Source: an uncultured Pontibacter sp. (GTDB lineage: Bacteria; Bacteroidota; Bacteroidia; Cytophagales; Hymenobacteraceae). Taken from it: 64,000 nt of DNA. Made by a program: the position numbers and the translations under genes. Below, in pieces: positions 9,495 through 18,377 of the stretch (positions within the stretch are counted from its first letter, which is position 1; each line of letters opens with the position of its first letter). The notes under the pieces are model-generated. The model was not told where the DNA came from, made no database searches, and saw only the letters and a list, made by a program, of their open reading frames with translations. The stretch covers positions 62,001 to 126,000 of the forward strand of contig NZ_CANLMZ010000008.1 of NCBI RefSeq assembly GCF_947492645.1, written 5' to 3'.

Positions 9495-11732
9495 CTATGC
9501 GTAGGCTGTCTCTCCCAGTTCGCTGATGCGCCACGGCGCCCCAACAATCCATACAATGTCGCCTTCCACAAAAACCATTTCAGAATCGGGGTTAAGCACC
9601 CGGGTGCCGTCGCGCTCTATGCCTACCACAAGCCCTTTGGTTTTCTCGCGTATACCCGACTCGCGCACCGTTTTATGCAGCAACGGCGAGTCCTGTGCGA
9701 TGATCAGCTTTTGCAGGTCCACTTCTTCTTTCTCGTTCTCCACCTTCGATGCAGCGTCCACGTTATCGAGGTATACCCTGAAATGCTCTAGTTGCTCATC
9801 TGTGCCGAAAACATAAATCTTATCGCCAGGATACACCCGTTCGGTGCGGCTCGGCGGCATTATCGTACTGTTGCCGCGCTCAATTACGGCCACATTCAGG
9901 CCAAATTTTTCACGTATCTGCAGCTCTATCAACGTTTTGCCGACGGCAGCAGACTCGGGCAGCACCTCAAAGCTTGTTAAGTGCGCATCCCAGGGCACCA
10001 GGTTGCTGTGCGGTTTGGCGGCAGCCTCGCTTATTTCGCGCGCGTTCAGGTTGGCCATAAAGCGGTCTTCGATGCGGATGTAAAAGCGCTGTATGCGTTT
10101 GTAGAAGATCGCAAACAAGGCAAGCATAAACAGCCCCACCACAATAGACGCTTCAACAGAAAGGAACTGGTGCAGCAGGAAGCCAATGAAAAGGATGGCG
10201 ATAATTACACGCGCCAACTCCAGCACGATGATCAGGCCGCGGTATTTCTTGTAAGCCCAGATACGGCCTTGTGCTGCCTTTTGCGGGTGGTGCACCGCCA
10301 GCGCCCACAGAAAAGGAGCCATAAAGAAAAAGGTGATGATCGTGGTGATCACATCGCCCCTGGTGCCCTCCAGCAGGTGCTCTCTTACCAACGGGTCAAG
10401 GTACCGGACTGCCAGCAACACAATAGCCACGATGATAACAGAGTATATCACCAGGTTGCGGATGTAGGACTGCAGCAGCAGTTTCCAGTCGCTGGTGGCG
10501 CCAATGGTCTGTGCTCCGCTGCTGTAGTTGTCAAGCGATGCTTTCCAGCTTTCCGGGAGCATTTTCTGGATAACCTTGTACAGCGGGTCTGCCATCTTGA
10601 TCATGTAAGGCGTGGTAAAGGTGGTAATGGCTGATACCGCCACCGCAATCGGGTACAGGAAATCGCTTGTTACTTTTAAGGTGAGGCCCAGCGTGGCAAT
10701 GATAAAAGAAAACTCACCTATCTGCGATACACTCATACCCGACTGGATAGAAGTACGCAAGCCCTGCCCTGCCATCAAACCGCCGGCGCTTATACTTAAA
10801 AACTTACCTGCTATGGTGATGATGGTGATAACAGCAATAGGCCCCGCATAGGTTATGATCATACCCGGGTCGATGAGGATACCTACTGATACGAAGAAAA
10901 TGGCCCCGAACAAGTCTTTTACCGATGTGATCAGATGCTCGATTTTTTCTGCTTTTGTTGTTTCGGCAAGTATAGACCCCATGATAAAGGCCCCCAAAGC
11001 CGGCGAGAAACCTGCCTGTGCCGCCAATACAACCATGCCCAGGCACAGCGCCAGCGATACGATGAGCAACATCTCGTCGTTCATCAGTTTGCTGGCTTTC
11101 TTTAAAAACGTAGGTATAAGAAAGATGCCGCCCAGGAACCAGAGCAACAGGAAAAACCCAAGCTTCAGGACGGATTCTATCATTTCGGCACCGGCAAACT
11201 GCTGGCTTACAGCAACTGTAGAAAGGAGCACCATGAGCAAAATGGCCACCAGGTCTTCTACGATAAGCACGCCAAACACCAGCCCGGCAAAGCGCTGCGA
11301 CTTTACGCCCAACTCATCGAATGCCCGGATGATGATGGTGGTGGATGAAATGGAAAGGATACCTCCCAGGAAAATACTATCCATGGTAGACCAGCCGAGC
11401 AAGCGCCCGGCAAAGTAACCAAGCAAGAGCATCACCACTACTTCTACCAGCGCCATGATAGAGGAAGCCCCTCCAACTTTTGCCAGTTTTTTAAAGCTGA
11501 ACTCAAGGCCCAGGCTGAACAAAAGGAAAATAACGCCGATTTCAGCCCAGATCTGTATGTTCCCGATATCGATGATCGTAGGGAAAAGCGAAAAATGGGG
11601 CCCGATAAGTAGGCCGGCAATAATGTAACCGAGCACCAGCGGCTGCTTCAGTTTCTTAAATAAGAGGGTGGTAATGCCTGCTGCCCCCAGCAGCAGGCCC
11701 AAGTCGGTAACTAAATGGGGTAAGTGTGCCAT
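9495..11732 (-). CDS. Cation:proton antiporter, CPA2/KefB type with C-terminal TrkA_C domains
   Basis: The 745-residue protein has about 12 membrane helices in residues 5-390 with CPA2 features (GYIIAGLLIGPH, LLFSLGLEFS, GALGAF-like and FFVSVGILIDP segments). A second hydrophobic block lies near residues 425-560. Two soluble TrkA_C-like modules follow at about 595-665 and 675-745 (VGKTLIELQIREKFG; ERDGTRVLNPDSEMVF). These modules probably gate K+ or Na+/H+ exchange by ligand binding. A full Rossmann TrkA_N domain is not evident. Confidence 0.87.
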   Translation of the reverse strand: MAHLPHLVTDLGLLLGAAGITTLLFKKLKQPLVLGYIIAGLLIGPHFSLFPTIIDIGNIQIWAEIGVIFLLFSLGLEFSFKKLAKVGGASSIMALVEVVVMLLLGYFAGRLLGWSTMDSIFLGGILSISSTTIIIRAFDELGVKSQRFAGLVFGVLIVEDLVAILLMVLLSTVAVSQQFAGAEMIESVLKLGFFLLLWFLGGIFLIPTFLKKASKLMNDEMLLIVSLALCLGMVVLAAQAGFSPALGAFIMGSILAETTKAEKIEHLITSVKDLFGAIFFVSVGILIDPGMIITYAGPIAVITIITIAGKFLSISAGGLMAGQGLRTSIQSGMSVSQIGEFSFIIATLGLTLKVTSDFLYPIAVAVSAITTFTTPYMIKMADPLYKVIQKMLPESWKASLDNYSSGAQTIGATSDWKLLLQSYIRNLVIYSVIIVAIVLLAVRYLDPLVREHLLEGTRGDVITTIITFFFMAPFLWALAVHHPQKAAQGRIWAYKKYRGLIIVLELARVIIAILFIGFLLHQFLSVEASIVVGLFMLALFAIFYKRIQRFYIRIEDRFMANLNAREISEAAAKPHSNLVPWDAHLTSFEVLPESAAVGKTLIELQIREKFGLNVAVIERGNSTIMPPSRTERVYPGDKIYVFGTDEQLEHFRVYLDNVDAASKVENEKEEVDLQKLIIAQDSPLLHKTVRESGIREKTKGLVVGIERDGTRVLNPDSEMVFVEGDIVWIVGAPWRISELGETAYA

Positions 11733-11750
11733 TCGTGTTATTGTAGATCT

Positions 11751-11945
11751 TTATGATATGGTTGTGGTTGCCTCCAGTAAGGCAAATATTATAAACGCAA
11801 GTATAAGTATAGCGCCGTAAAGCTTGCAGGATTTCAGCCTGGTTTTCTTTCCTGTATACCAGCAAAGGCTTGTTTCAGGGAAAAAGATACCAATTATAAA
11901 TCCGATAATAGCTAAAAAAGAAACGATTACAGCAATTTCGTCCAT
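11751..11945 (-). CDS. Small two-helix membrane protein (64 aa)
   Basis: The product has a hydrophobic segment near residues 5-22 and another near 44-58, joined by a Lys-rich loop (YTGKKTRLKSCK). It lies 18 bp upstream of the CPA2 antiporter on the same strand, so the two may be co-transcribed. No family is recognised. The clear two-helix pattern makes it a likely real gene. Confidence 0.55.
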   Translation of the reverse strand: MDEIAVIVSFLAIIGFIIGIFFPETSLCWYTGKKTRLKSCKLYGAILILAFIIFALLEATTTIS

Positions 11946-12270
11946 TAAGTTTTGATTATTGCCCTCGCTGCAGCCTAACCTGGCAAGGCAGAACGTGTAT
12001 AACTGCCTGCACCAGGCCAGCGCAACAGGTATAGTACCCTAAAAATTTTAAAGAAACGCCAAGGCAGTAGCAGGGCTTTAAAACTTCTTTTTTGAAGCTC
12101 CATGCATCGCCCTGAACCTGACAAGGCTTTTAGTAAGAATAGCAGCAGCGCTGTTGCAGAAAATGACGGCCAGGTATAAGCGGTAAATGTAAAGCTAAAC
12201 GAGCCCCGAATATACCATACCTGCCACGTATAGCCTGTAAACCAATGGCTGCCCCTAAAAGAGAACCAGC
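11946..12270. other. Intergenic stretch without recognised gene
   Basis: No convincing frame, palindrome or RNA gene is seen. It probably holds the promoter of the minus-strand antiporter group and the 3' end of the gene to the right. Confidence 0.5.
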
Positions 12271-12657
12271 CTAAGGGGCATTGGGAAGAACACTAGCTGC
12301 GATACGCATGGCCTGGCATAAGGCTGCTACAAAGGCAGGTGCGCGGGGCAAAGGCTCCGCATTAACGGATAATGCCGCTATGGACAACCGTGGAAGCGCG
12401 AAAACAGCAGGTGCTGTGTGCAGCACTTTATTTCCGGTAACATGCGCATCCCAGGAAACCGCAGCGTGTGTCTGGCTTAAAGCATGGTGGCGCTCCTGCC
12501 CTCCGCTCTGGCAGTTTTCGCAGGTGTCGTGAACGGCACCCTTTACCAGGTAACTGTAAATGGCCTCTTCCTGCCCCGGCGATGTAATCGCCCAGAGGAG
12601 CATTACCCAGACTAAAGGGAATTTAAGAAAGCGCTTGGCTACAGTTTTAAGTGGCAT
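12271..12657 (-). CDS. Hypothetical protein with CxxC and His cluster (128 aa)
   Basis: A longer frame extends to 13167 but overlaps the DUF2721 gene, so the start is placed at the ATG at 12657. The product has an N-terminal hydrophobic segment (FLKFPLVWVMLLWAITSPGQ), suggesting export, then DTCENCQSGGQERHH with a CxxC and His pair that could bind metal, and an Ala-rich end. It is divergent from the DUF2721 gene with 184 bp between starts. No family is recognised. Confidence 0.45.
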   Translation of the reverse strand: MPLKTVAKRFLKFPLVWVMLLWAITSPGQEEAIYSYLVKGAVHDTCENCQSGGQERHHALSQTHAAVSWDAHVTGNKVLHTAPAVFALPRLSIAALSVNAEPLPRAPAFVAALCQAMRIAASVLPNAP

Positions 12658-12841
12658 AAGGACAAATTTAACACCAATGCCCGGATTATGAAAGCTTGTG
12701 TAAGTATAACTGCACCCTTCGTCTAAACTTAAAATGGCCGTGATTATCCTATCCGTAGCAAAAGCCGTAAGTGACCATGTAAAGCAGGTAAGGCTGAGAG
12801 CACCAGGTGGCTTCTTCAGCTTATAAAACGAAAACCAGGTA

Positions 12842-13360
12842 ATGCAAGAGGTAAACCTAACTGTACTTTCTGCCATGATCACGCCGGTGGTGCTTATACT
12901 TGCCACAGGCCAGCTTATACTTACTACCTCCAACCGGTTGGCGCGCAGCGTAGAGCGGGCCCGTAAACTGTCGGAGCAATTTGAGCAGCTGATGCAGCAG
13001 GAAAACACGCCCAAAAGTGTCGAAAAAAAAGAACTGCTGTACCAGTTGCTGCACAAAGCCGCCGTAAGAAGCCGGAAACTGCAACGCGCTCTTAGCTTGC
13101 TGTATGTGGCGCTGTCGGTTTTTGTGGCCACCAGCGTTTCTATCGGATTGTTGGAGGCGCTGGGCATTCTTGTATTTTGGGTACCAGTTGGGTTAAGCCT
13201 GCTGGGCTCCGGCCTGTTGTTTTATTCAACCATACTTCTGATTACCGAAACAAGCCTGGCCCTCGGAGCCATCAACAAAGAGATGAATTACCTGACCCGA
13301 AATTATGCAGCCGACTTACCAAAGCAGCCCAAAGCGCAGCCCGGATCAACAACGGCTTAG
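12842..13360 (+). CDS. DUF2721 family membrane protein
   Basis: This 172-residue protein fits DUF2721: an N-terminal helix (VLSAMITPVVLILATGQLIL), a charged helical stretch (RLARSVERARKLSEQ), and two more membrane helices near residues 82-105 and 108-136. Function is unknown. The start follows from the family pattern TVLSAMITPVVLI. The gene appears monocistronic. Confidence 0.85.
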   Translation: MQEVNLTVLSAMITPVVLILATGQLILTTSNRLARSVERARKLSEQFEQLMQQENTPKSVEKKELLYQLLHKAAVRSRKLQRALSLLYVALSVFVATSVSIGLLEALGILVFWVPVGLSLLGSGLLFYSTILLITETSLALGAINKEMNYLTRNYAADLPKQPKAQPGSTTA

Positions 13361-13596
13361 CGTAACATTATGATTCTTTCGTACTTAAGTCCAAAAGTAG
13401 CTACCAAAAATAATCACAGGTCAAAGTGCCTGCATGCAACATGATAACACCTTGGCAAGTATACGTGATTGTATTCCCGTAACTTCTGGTGTTGTTGGCG
13501 ATGAGTTTGTGGTTGGGTAGAAACGTGTGCTTTACCTGATTTGCCGGAAGTATAACACATGCTGCTTTACCCCGATCTGCACTTTAATTCTACGCT

Positions 13597-16308
13597 ATGG
13601 CACAAACTTTACAGGCTAATAAGCTCGTAAGCTTCCCTTTACCTATTCCCACTATAAGCTTACCGGTTATAAAAGCTGTACTGCTTCTAACCGTTTTGCT
13701 CTTTTCAAATTCAAATTCCCTGGCGCAGTTCAGTCAGCAATGGGTAAGTTCTCCTTTAAAAAGCGGTGCCGCTGCTGCTGATAACTTTTCGTGCCAGGTA
13801 GTAGACACTCAGAACAACCTGATTACTGTAAGCTACAACGGTGTAAACCGCGAAAACACACGCATCGCCCTTTATAAGCACAACGCTAATGGCCAGAAGC
13901 TGTGGAGTACTGTTTATACCGATGGCGCCTCGCTCTGGGACACCCCCACAGCAGCAAAAACAGATAAGGACGGTAATATTTACTTACTCGCCTGGAGCCA
14001 GTTAACACAAGATGAAGGCAGGGCCCTTATTGCCAAGTACAATGCCGCTGGCGATAAAGTATGGATGGTGCCCATTGGGGCAAACCCCGGCAGCCATGGA
14101 TTTGCCGTAACTGACAACGGAGAAGTGTTTGTGATTGCAACTGTAAAAGAAGCCTCAGGCGGCGATGCGCCTCAAATCATAAAATTAGACGCTACCGGTA
14201 AAACAGCCTGGTCGCAGAATTTTATAGGCTCTGACGGTGAGGGCGGCACACCAGGGGCATTGGCGCTTGACCAGGCAGGAAATCTGTACGTGGCCGGGAC
14301 GCTTTACGTAAGCCCGGGCTACCCCAAGCAGCCCTACTATGTTGCGCGCCTTGTAAAGTATAGCGCACAGTCGGGTGCCAAGTTATTTACCGGCCAATAC
14401 GCTACGGCATCCATCCCTTTTAACATGGATTATGAAAGTATGCGCCAGGTGTTGGTTGCCCCTTCAGGTAACGTATACCTTGTGTCGCAGCGCAGCGGCT
14501 TGTATATGTACCAGGTCATCGTTTACAAAATTTCGGGAGGCCGAGAACTGGAATGGGCAAGAGCAGCCGGCGAAACAGACGAATCCACGCACATGCAGGC
14601 GGTGCTCAGTACCGAAGAACAGCTTACGTTGCTTTGCAGAGAGCTGAAGTACAGAGATGTATGGGATTATTTTTTAACGGCATATGATAACCAGGGGCAG
14701 CGGCAGTACTATCATACCTATAACAGCTACATACCGGAAACAAACAATATCAGGCGCGTAGTACCCGAAGGAGTCGGGCTGGCCCCCAATGGAAGTGTAG
14801 CTTTAATAGGCTCAAGAGACTATGTACAGAAGCCACCCGCCTTTTACATGGACCCAATTGTGATAGAGCCGGCCAGGGAAACAATTATACTTTACAGCAG
14901 CTCCGGTGAGCAAACCTGGCAAGAAACCAGCAGCGGCGCAGGGGCACGGTCAAACGGCATGGCGCTGGACTTTATGTCGGTTGGCAGCTTTTACCTTGCC
15001 GGCACCCAAACAGCAGATGCACAACTGGTTGCGGCACGTTATACTGGTTGCGGCGGCTTTACGGTAACAGCAGGCCAGGATAAAACCATTTGCGCGGGTG
15101 GCGAGGTGCGTTTAGAAGCATCAGCGGCAACTACCTATTCCTGGTCGCCGGCCGAGGGGCTATCAAGTACAACAGTTGCCAACCCGCTTGCCAGGCCTGC
15201 ACAAACAACCACTTATACTGTTACTGCAACCAACGCAGCTGGCTGCACCTCCACCGCACAGGTTACTGTTAAAGTAAACCCATTGCCCCAGGCAAGTATA
15301 GCTGCTGCTGGTAACCTGACTATTTGCGAGGGCAGTAACGTTACCTTAAAAGCGGTTAAAGGCCCCGGAGAATACAGTTTACAATGGCTGTACAACGGTC
15401 AGGAAATAAGCGGCGCCACCACCGATTTATTTGTAGCTACCGTTGCCGGAAACTATGCCTTACGTGTTACAGCGGGCAACTGCAGCCAGACATCTCCTGC
15501 CGTAGAAGTGAAAGTAGTACTAGCCATTGCAAATAATACCCTTTCCGGAAACCAAACCGTATGCGCAGGCGCAACACCGCAACTAATAAGTGGAGAAACA
15601 CCTGCCGGCGGTAACGGCACTTTTGCTTACCAATGGCAGCGGAGCATCAACGGAACCGACTTTACAGATATAGCGGGTGCCACAGGCAAAGATTATCAAC
15701 CGGGTTTGCAGCTGGTATCTACCTGGTTTAGAAGAACCGTAAGCTCCGGAAGCTGTTTCTCTGCCAGCATAACCGCTAAAGTTACCCTGGTGGAAAGGCC
15801 TACTGTTACGCTCGCCGCTTTTGGGCAAACCTGCCAGACAGCCACAGCTTTCGCGCTTACAGGCGGGTTTCCGGAGGGGGGCACGTACTCCGGAAATGGT
15901 GTAAGCAACGGCATGTTTAACCCCGCCGTAGCCGGAGCGGGCACCCATACCATTACCTACCGTTATACAAACGCAGGCGGTTGTACGGTAAGCATTACCC
16001 AACCAATTGTGGTGGAAGCTTCCTGCACCGTTACCAGCATACCTGAAGCGGAACTCCAGTTCCCGGTAACCATTTACCCGAACCCGACTGCAGCTACCGT
16101 GCACATCGAGATGCAATTGCCCAACAGAGCCGCTCTGGAACTGAGGCTGACAGATGTAAGCGGCCGCGTCTTACATGATACAACCCATGAACAACCGCCG
16201 CTGGAATTTTCCAAAACGTTAGATCTCAGCAAGTACCCAAGAGGCTTATACTTACTGCAGGTTAAAACCCGGCAAGGCGTGCTTCAACGGAAAATTATAG
16301 TAAAGTAA
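13597..16308 (+). CDS. Secreted SBBP/PKD-type repeat protein with T9SS C-terminal sorting domain
   Basis: The 903-residue protein has a signal segment near residues 25-43 ending in SLAQ. Residues about 45-480 look like beta-propeller (SBBP-like) repeats, with recurring blocks such as DKDGNIYLLAW and DQAGNLYVAG. Residues about 485-570 form an Ig/PKD-like module (GQDKTICAGGEVRLEASA), followed by further Ig-like modules. The last 80 residues (YPNPTAATVHIEMQ, GLYLLQVKTRQG, IIVK) are a type A T9SS sorting domain. It is therefore predicted to pass the outer membrane through the type IX machinery. Ligand and role are unknown. Confidence 0.87.
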   Translation: MAQTLQANKLVSFPLPIPTISLPVIKAVLLLTVLLFSNSNSLAQFSQQWVSSPLKSGAAAADNFSCQVVDTQNNLITVSYNGVNRENTRIALYKHNANGQKLWSTVYTDGASLWDTPTAAKTDKDGNIYLLAWSQLTQDEGRALIAKYNAAGDKVWMVPIGANPGSHGFAVTDNGEVFVIATVKEASGGDAPQIIKLDATGKTAWSQNFIGSDGEGGTPGALALDQAGNLYVAGTLYVSPGYPKQPYYVARLVKYSAQSGAKLFTGQYATASIPFNMDYESMRQVLVAPSGNVYLVSQRSGLYMYQVIVYKISGGRELEWARAAGETDESTHMQAVLSTEEQLTLLCRELKYRDVWDYFLTAYDNQGQRQYYHTYNSYIPETNNIRRVVPEGVGLAPNGSVALIGSRDYVQKPPAFYMDPIVIEPARETIILYSSSGEQTWQETSSGAGARSNGMALDFMSVGSFYLAGTQTADAQLVAARYTGCGGFTVTAGQDKTICAGGEVRLEASAATTYSWSPAEGLSSTTVANPLARPAQTTTYTVTATNAAGCTSTAQVTVKVNPLPQASIAAAGNLTICEGSNVTLKAVKGPGEYSLQWLYNGQEISGATTDLFVATVAGNYALRVTAGNCSQTSPAVEVKVVLAIANNTLSGNQTVCAGATPQLISGETPAGGNGTFAYQWQRSINGTDFTDIAGATGKDYQPGLQLVSTWFRRTVSSGSCFSASITAKVTLVERPTVTLAAFGQTCQTATAFALTGGFPEGGTYSGNGVSNGMFNPAVAGAGTHTITYRYTNAGGCTVSITQPIVVEASCTVTSIPEAELQFPVTIYPNPTAATVHIEMQLPNRAALELRLTDVSGRVLHDTTHEQPPLEFSKTLDLSKYPRGLYLLQVKTRQGVLQRKIIVK

Positions 16309-16323
16309 GCAATCAGAAGTATG

Positions 16324-16368
16324 GCAGCGGAGAGAAGGCACTTATATAATCTTTTCTCTGCTGCTTTT
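16324..16368 (+). terminator. Probable terminator of the T9SS-exported protein gene
   Basis: An imperfect stem pairs GCAGCGGAGAGAA with TTCTCTGCTGC and is followed by TTTTGC, 16 bp after the stop codon. Confidence 0.5.
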
Positions 16369-16473
16369 GCTTTGCACGCTACTTTAGCAAAACCCTACAG
16401 CACCATACTTTGCAGTTTCCGTAGAGAGATAGTTTAAAAGCCAGTTCCCGTTTCAGGCTACAAACTAACCTTT

Positions 16474-17607
16474 ATGCAGGCCATACACACCACTACTTAC
16501 CAGGCAGCGCAGGCAGTTGCCGGAAGTATAGAGTTACACTTTAGCAGACTGCTTGCCCTTGAAAAGCAGCCAAAGGACGGAATGCCTCCTCTACCTCCTG
16601 CCAAACACATAGCCTTTTTGCTTGATACCGCTTTTTGGGCCAGCCTTAGGCGCGAAGAAGGTATACCGCCTAAAATATCGCTTGCCTACCTGCCCCCGGA
16701 ACAGGTGCCGCACCCACTCCTTTTTAAAGAGCACCTGCCCTTACGTGCTCCTATACTTAATAAAATAGCACCCGGCGTAGAGCGGCCGGGAATTCATTTG
16801 GGTGTGTGGCACGATGCTGATGGCTTGTACGTGTGGGGAACCACCAGCGCCGTGCCCAGTTTGTGCATGGTGGTAGATGTTTCGGAGCCCGGATTACTTG
16901 TAATAAAACACCGCAGGGCCAAAGGCTTAGGCAAATTCGCAAATGTAGCCATACTTAAAGGCGACGAGGTGAAGTTGATAGATGAGCATGCGGCCCAAAT
17001 ACCTGACTGCCCTTCTGTGCTTACCTCCCTGCTTAAATTCAAAGGTTCCGACATTTGGGATGATTCCCTTAACATCATGGTGCAGTTAGCTGTGTCGATG
17101 CGTGCCCACAAACGCGGAGGCCTTTTACTTGTGGTGCCTGCTGGCTCTGATGCCTGGCGGTATTCCATACTGCAGCCCATGCTCTATTCTGTTCAACCTG
17201 CTTTTTCGGCGCTGGCAGATTTGATCAAGACAGCCCCTGAAACCTATGCGCAGGAGGCTGTGCACCGCGAAGTAGACCTGATTGCCGGACTTACTGCCAT
17301 TGATGGGGCTACTATTATAAATGATCAGTATGAATTGCTTGCTTTCGGCGCTAAAATTGGCCGCCTGGAAGGGCAAGAGCCGGTAAAGGAAATTGTGCTT
17401 ACAGAGCCAGTTGTCGGGGGCAAGGCTACCAGAACACATCCATCATTAAACGGGGGCACCCGGCATTTATATGCTGCTCAGTTTGTGCACGACCAGCGGG
17501 ATGCCATTGCGTTGGTCGCGTCACAGGATGGCCGCTTCACGATCTTCTCCTGGTCTACTTGTGATGAGGTGGTGCAGGCGCACCGGATAGATGCCTTGCT
17601 CTTGTAA
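16474..17607 (+). CDS. DACNV-type sensor protein with diadenylate-cyclase-like domain
   Basis: The 377-residue soluble protein has an N-terminal part with HIAFLLDTAFWASLRREEG and IHLGVWHDADGLYVWG. The C-terminal half resembles the DisA_N diadenylate cyclase fold. Two hallmark motifs are seen: DGATI at residues 277-281, and GTRHLYAAQF around R330-H331 followed by DAIALVASQDG. In cyclases (DisA, CdaA) the DGA and RHxxA motifs bind ATP and metal. Computational studies named related proteins DACNV, a putative sensor. Whether this one makes c-di-AMP or only binds a nucleotide is open. A GreA/GreB-type gene follows 89 bp downstream. Confidence 0.65.
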   Translation: MQAIHTTTYQAAQAVAGSIELHFSRLLALEKQPKDGMPPLPPAKHIAFLLDTAFWASLRREEGIPPKISLAYLPPEQVPHPLLFKEHLPLRAPILNKIAPGVERPGIHLGVWHDADGLYVWGTTSAVPSLCMVVDVSEPGLLVIKHRRAKGLGKFANVAILKGDEVKLIDEHAAQIPDCPSVLTSLLKFKGSDIWDDSLNIMVQLAVSMRAHKRGGLLLVVPAGSDAWRYSILQPMLYSVQPAFSALADLIKTAPETYAQEAVHREVDLIAGLTAIDGATIINDQYELLAFGAKIGRLEGQEPVKEIVLTEPVVGGKATRTHPSLNGGTRHLYAAQFVHDQRDAIALVASQDGRFTIFSWSTCDEVVQAHRIDALLL

Positions 17608-17696
17608 ACGATACGTAGAAAGTATAAAATCGAAAGCTGCGGTTTACTTCCCTCATAAGTATAACCCCTACGGATGCAGCAGCGTTAGCAGAAAGT

Positions 17697-18227
17697 ATGA
17701 GCAGAGCATTTGTAAAAGAAGACGACGCAGGGCAAGCCCCGATTATACCACCCCGGGCAGCCTTGCCTGCCGGAGTTAGCAATTATGTAACCCCGCAGGG
17801 GCTTGAGCAGCTGCGCACAGAGCTAACAGAACTGGAAACAGAGCGTTCCCAAACAGAAGCCAACCACGAAGACGCATCAGAAAGAAGCCGGAAGCTTACC
17901 ATCCTGAATTCGAGGATAAGCGCCCTTGCCCACCGTATTTCCAGCGCCAAAGTTATCGATCCTAAAGGCCAGCCTGCTGATGAAGTGCGATTTGGCGCAA
18001 CCGTAACACTAAAAACTATTAGTGGTGGTAAAAAAGGCTTAAAACGCACCTTCACGATAGTAGGCGTAGACGAAGCGGCTGTTGAGAAAGGGCTGATTGC
18101 CTTTGTTGCACCGATCGCTAAAGCCGTACAGGGCCTGCGCCAGGGCGACCAGGCAAACCTACCCATGGGCCGTGGCGAAGAAGTTGTTGAGGTAGAGGCA
18201 ATCAAGTATGACCACGGAAAGGAATAG
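17697..18227 (+). CDS. GreA/GreB family transcription elongation factor
   Basis: The 176-residue protein starts like GreB-type proteins (MSRAFVKEDD, then NYVTPQGLEQL at about 30-40). It continues with a coiled-coil arm to about residue 85 and a C-terminal FKBP-like domain with DEVRFGATVTL and GRGEEVVEVEAI. Such factors enter the RNA polymerase secondary channel and stimulate cleavage of backtracked RNA. The coil tip differs from classical GreA, so cleavage activity cannot be taken for granted. An ATG start is used. Confidence 0.85.
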   Translation: MSRAFVKEDDAGQAPIIPPRAALPAGVSNYVTPQGLEQLRTELTELETERSQTEANHEDASERSRKLTILNSRISALAHRISSAKVIDPKGQPADEVRFGATVTLKTISGGKKGLKRTFTIVGVDEAAVEKGLIAFVAPIAKAVQGLRQGDQANLPMGRGEEVVEVEAIKYDHGKE

Positions 18228-18377
18228 AAGCCAAACTTAGGCTGTTACAATACAACTACTTGCTCAACTGCCCCATCAATGTAGGTTAAAATACTGCTGC
18301 GGATAAAAAATGATGCGTAAAAAGCGCTGATCAACACAAATTACGCCGCACTTTGCTTTGCTCTAAAAGCTTATTGC

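Noticed and set aside
12658..13167. Extension of the 12271 frame on the minus strand to a 298-residue protein
   Set aside because: This part lies antisense to the DUF2721 gene and has a Ser/Cys-rich translation typical of a shadow frame. The ATG at 12657 gives a better start.
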